Positions 63,955 to 64,000 of a stretch of 64,000 bases of DNA are shown here, in pieces. A program made the translations under genes and the position numbers. Within the stretch, counting starts at the first letter, position 1, and every line of letters starts with the position of its first letter. Source of the stretch: Methylomonas koyamae (GTDB lineage: Bacteria > Pseudomonadota > Gammaproteobacteria > Methylococcales > Methylomonadaceae). The notes beneath the pieces are model-generated. The model did not search any database. It saw only the letters and a program-made list of their open reading frames with translations, and had not been told where the DNA came from. The stretch lies in assembly GCF_006483455.1 (NCBI RefSeq), contig NZ_PPPU01000005.1, positions 1 through 64,000 on the forward strand, written 5' to 3'.

Positions 63955-64000
63955 ACCGTAGTACCGCATAGCCAGCCAACCGGACGGTAGCCAGCCAAGC

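Overview
The window looks like a chromosomal core segment of a gammaproteobacterium, most plausibly a Methylococcales methanotroph of Methylomonas type. The support is indirect. Gene orders are classic gammaproteobacterial ones (lolB-ispE-tRNA-Gln-prs-rplY-pth-tRNAs-tuf; hemA-prfA-prmC; hslVU-DUF971-ubiE-ubiJ-ubiB), base composition is moderately GC-rich, and a probable pyrophosphate-dependent PEP carboxykinase is present. No methane oxidation gene lies in the window, so the genus is an inference. I see no insertion sequence, prophage, CRISPR array or rRNA operon.

Layout. 1-5844 (minus strand): the start of tuf, three tRNAs, pth, rplY, prs, tRNA-Gln, ispE, lolB and a TPR lipoprotein. 5992-9615 (plus): hemA, prfA, prmC and a JAMM metalloprotease. 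9612-13436 (minus): a histidine kinase, a CDF cation exporter and a sigma-54 response regulator in one apparent operon. 13592-15241 (minus): a phosphate-type porin behind a well-formed Pho box promoter. 15576-19070: an HDOD protein, a GGDEF/EAL protein with a degenerate receiver, and a Lys/Pro/Ala-rich membrane-anchored protein. 19118-22077 (minus): pilR-pilS. 22176-26996 (plus): sucC-sucD-nadE and an exported protein of unknown function. 27337-29424 (plus): a GGDEF/EAL protein whose membrane domain carries every residue I know from the copper/ethylene site of plant ETR1. 29455-32931 (minus): the probable PPi-type PEP carboxykinase.

33274-38467 (plus): a FecI sigma factor, FecR, a TonB-dependent receptor and a PepSY membrane protein, that is, a transport and surface-signalling unit. 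38710-43100: a D-Ala-D-Ala carboxypeptidase, slyX, a DUF6763 protein, a P-loop ATPase, metA and guaD. 43756-49235 (plus): hslV-hslU, a DUF971 protein, ubiE, a 62-residue protein, ubiJ and ubiB. 49298-51257 (minus): a c-type cytochrome lipoprotein and a DcaP-like porin. 51424-54300: glnE. 54466-63153 (plus): a TonB-dependent receptor, a YfiR-like periplasmic protein, a CHASE8-type hybrid histidine kinase and a REC-PAS-GAF-GGDEF-EAL protein, almost without gaps. 63329-63954: a Fur box, a small unknown gene and hemP.

The main theme beyond housekeeping is signalling: four two-component or hybrid kinase modules, three GGDEF-EAL proteins, one HDOD protein and one FecIR system, several of them coupled to outer-membrane transporters. 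The most unusual items are the ethylene-receptor-like GGDEF-EAL protein, the PPi-type PEP carboxykinase, the receptor-YfiR-kinase-cyclic-di-GMP cassette, and a perfect terminator-like palindrome inside the pth coding sequence.
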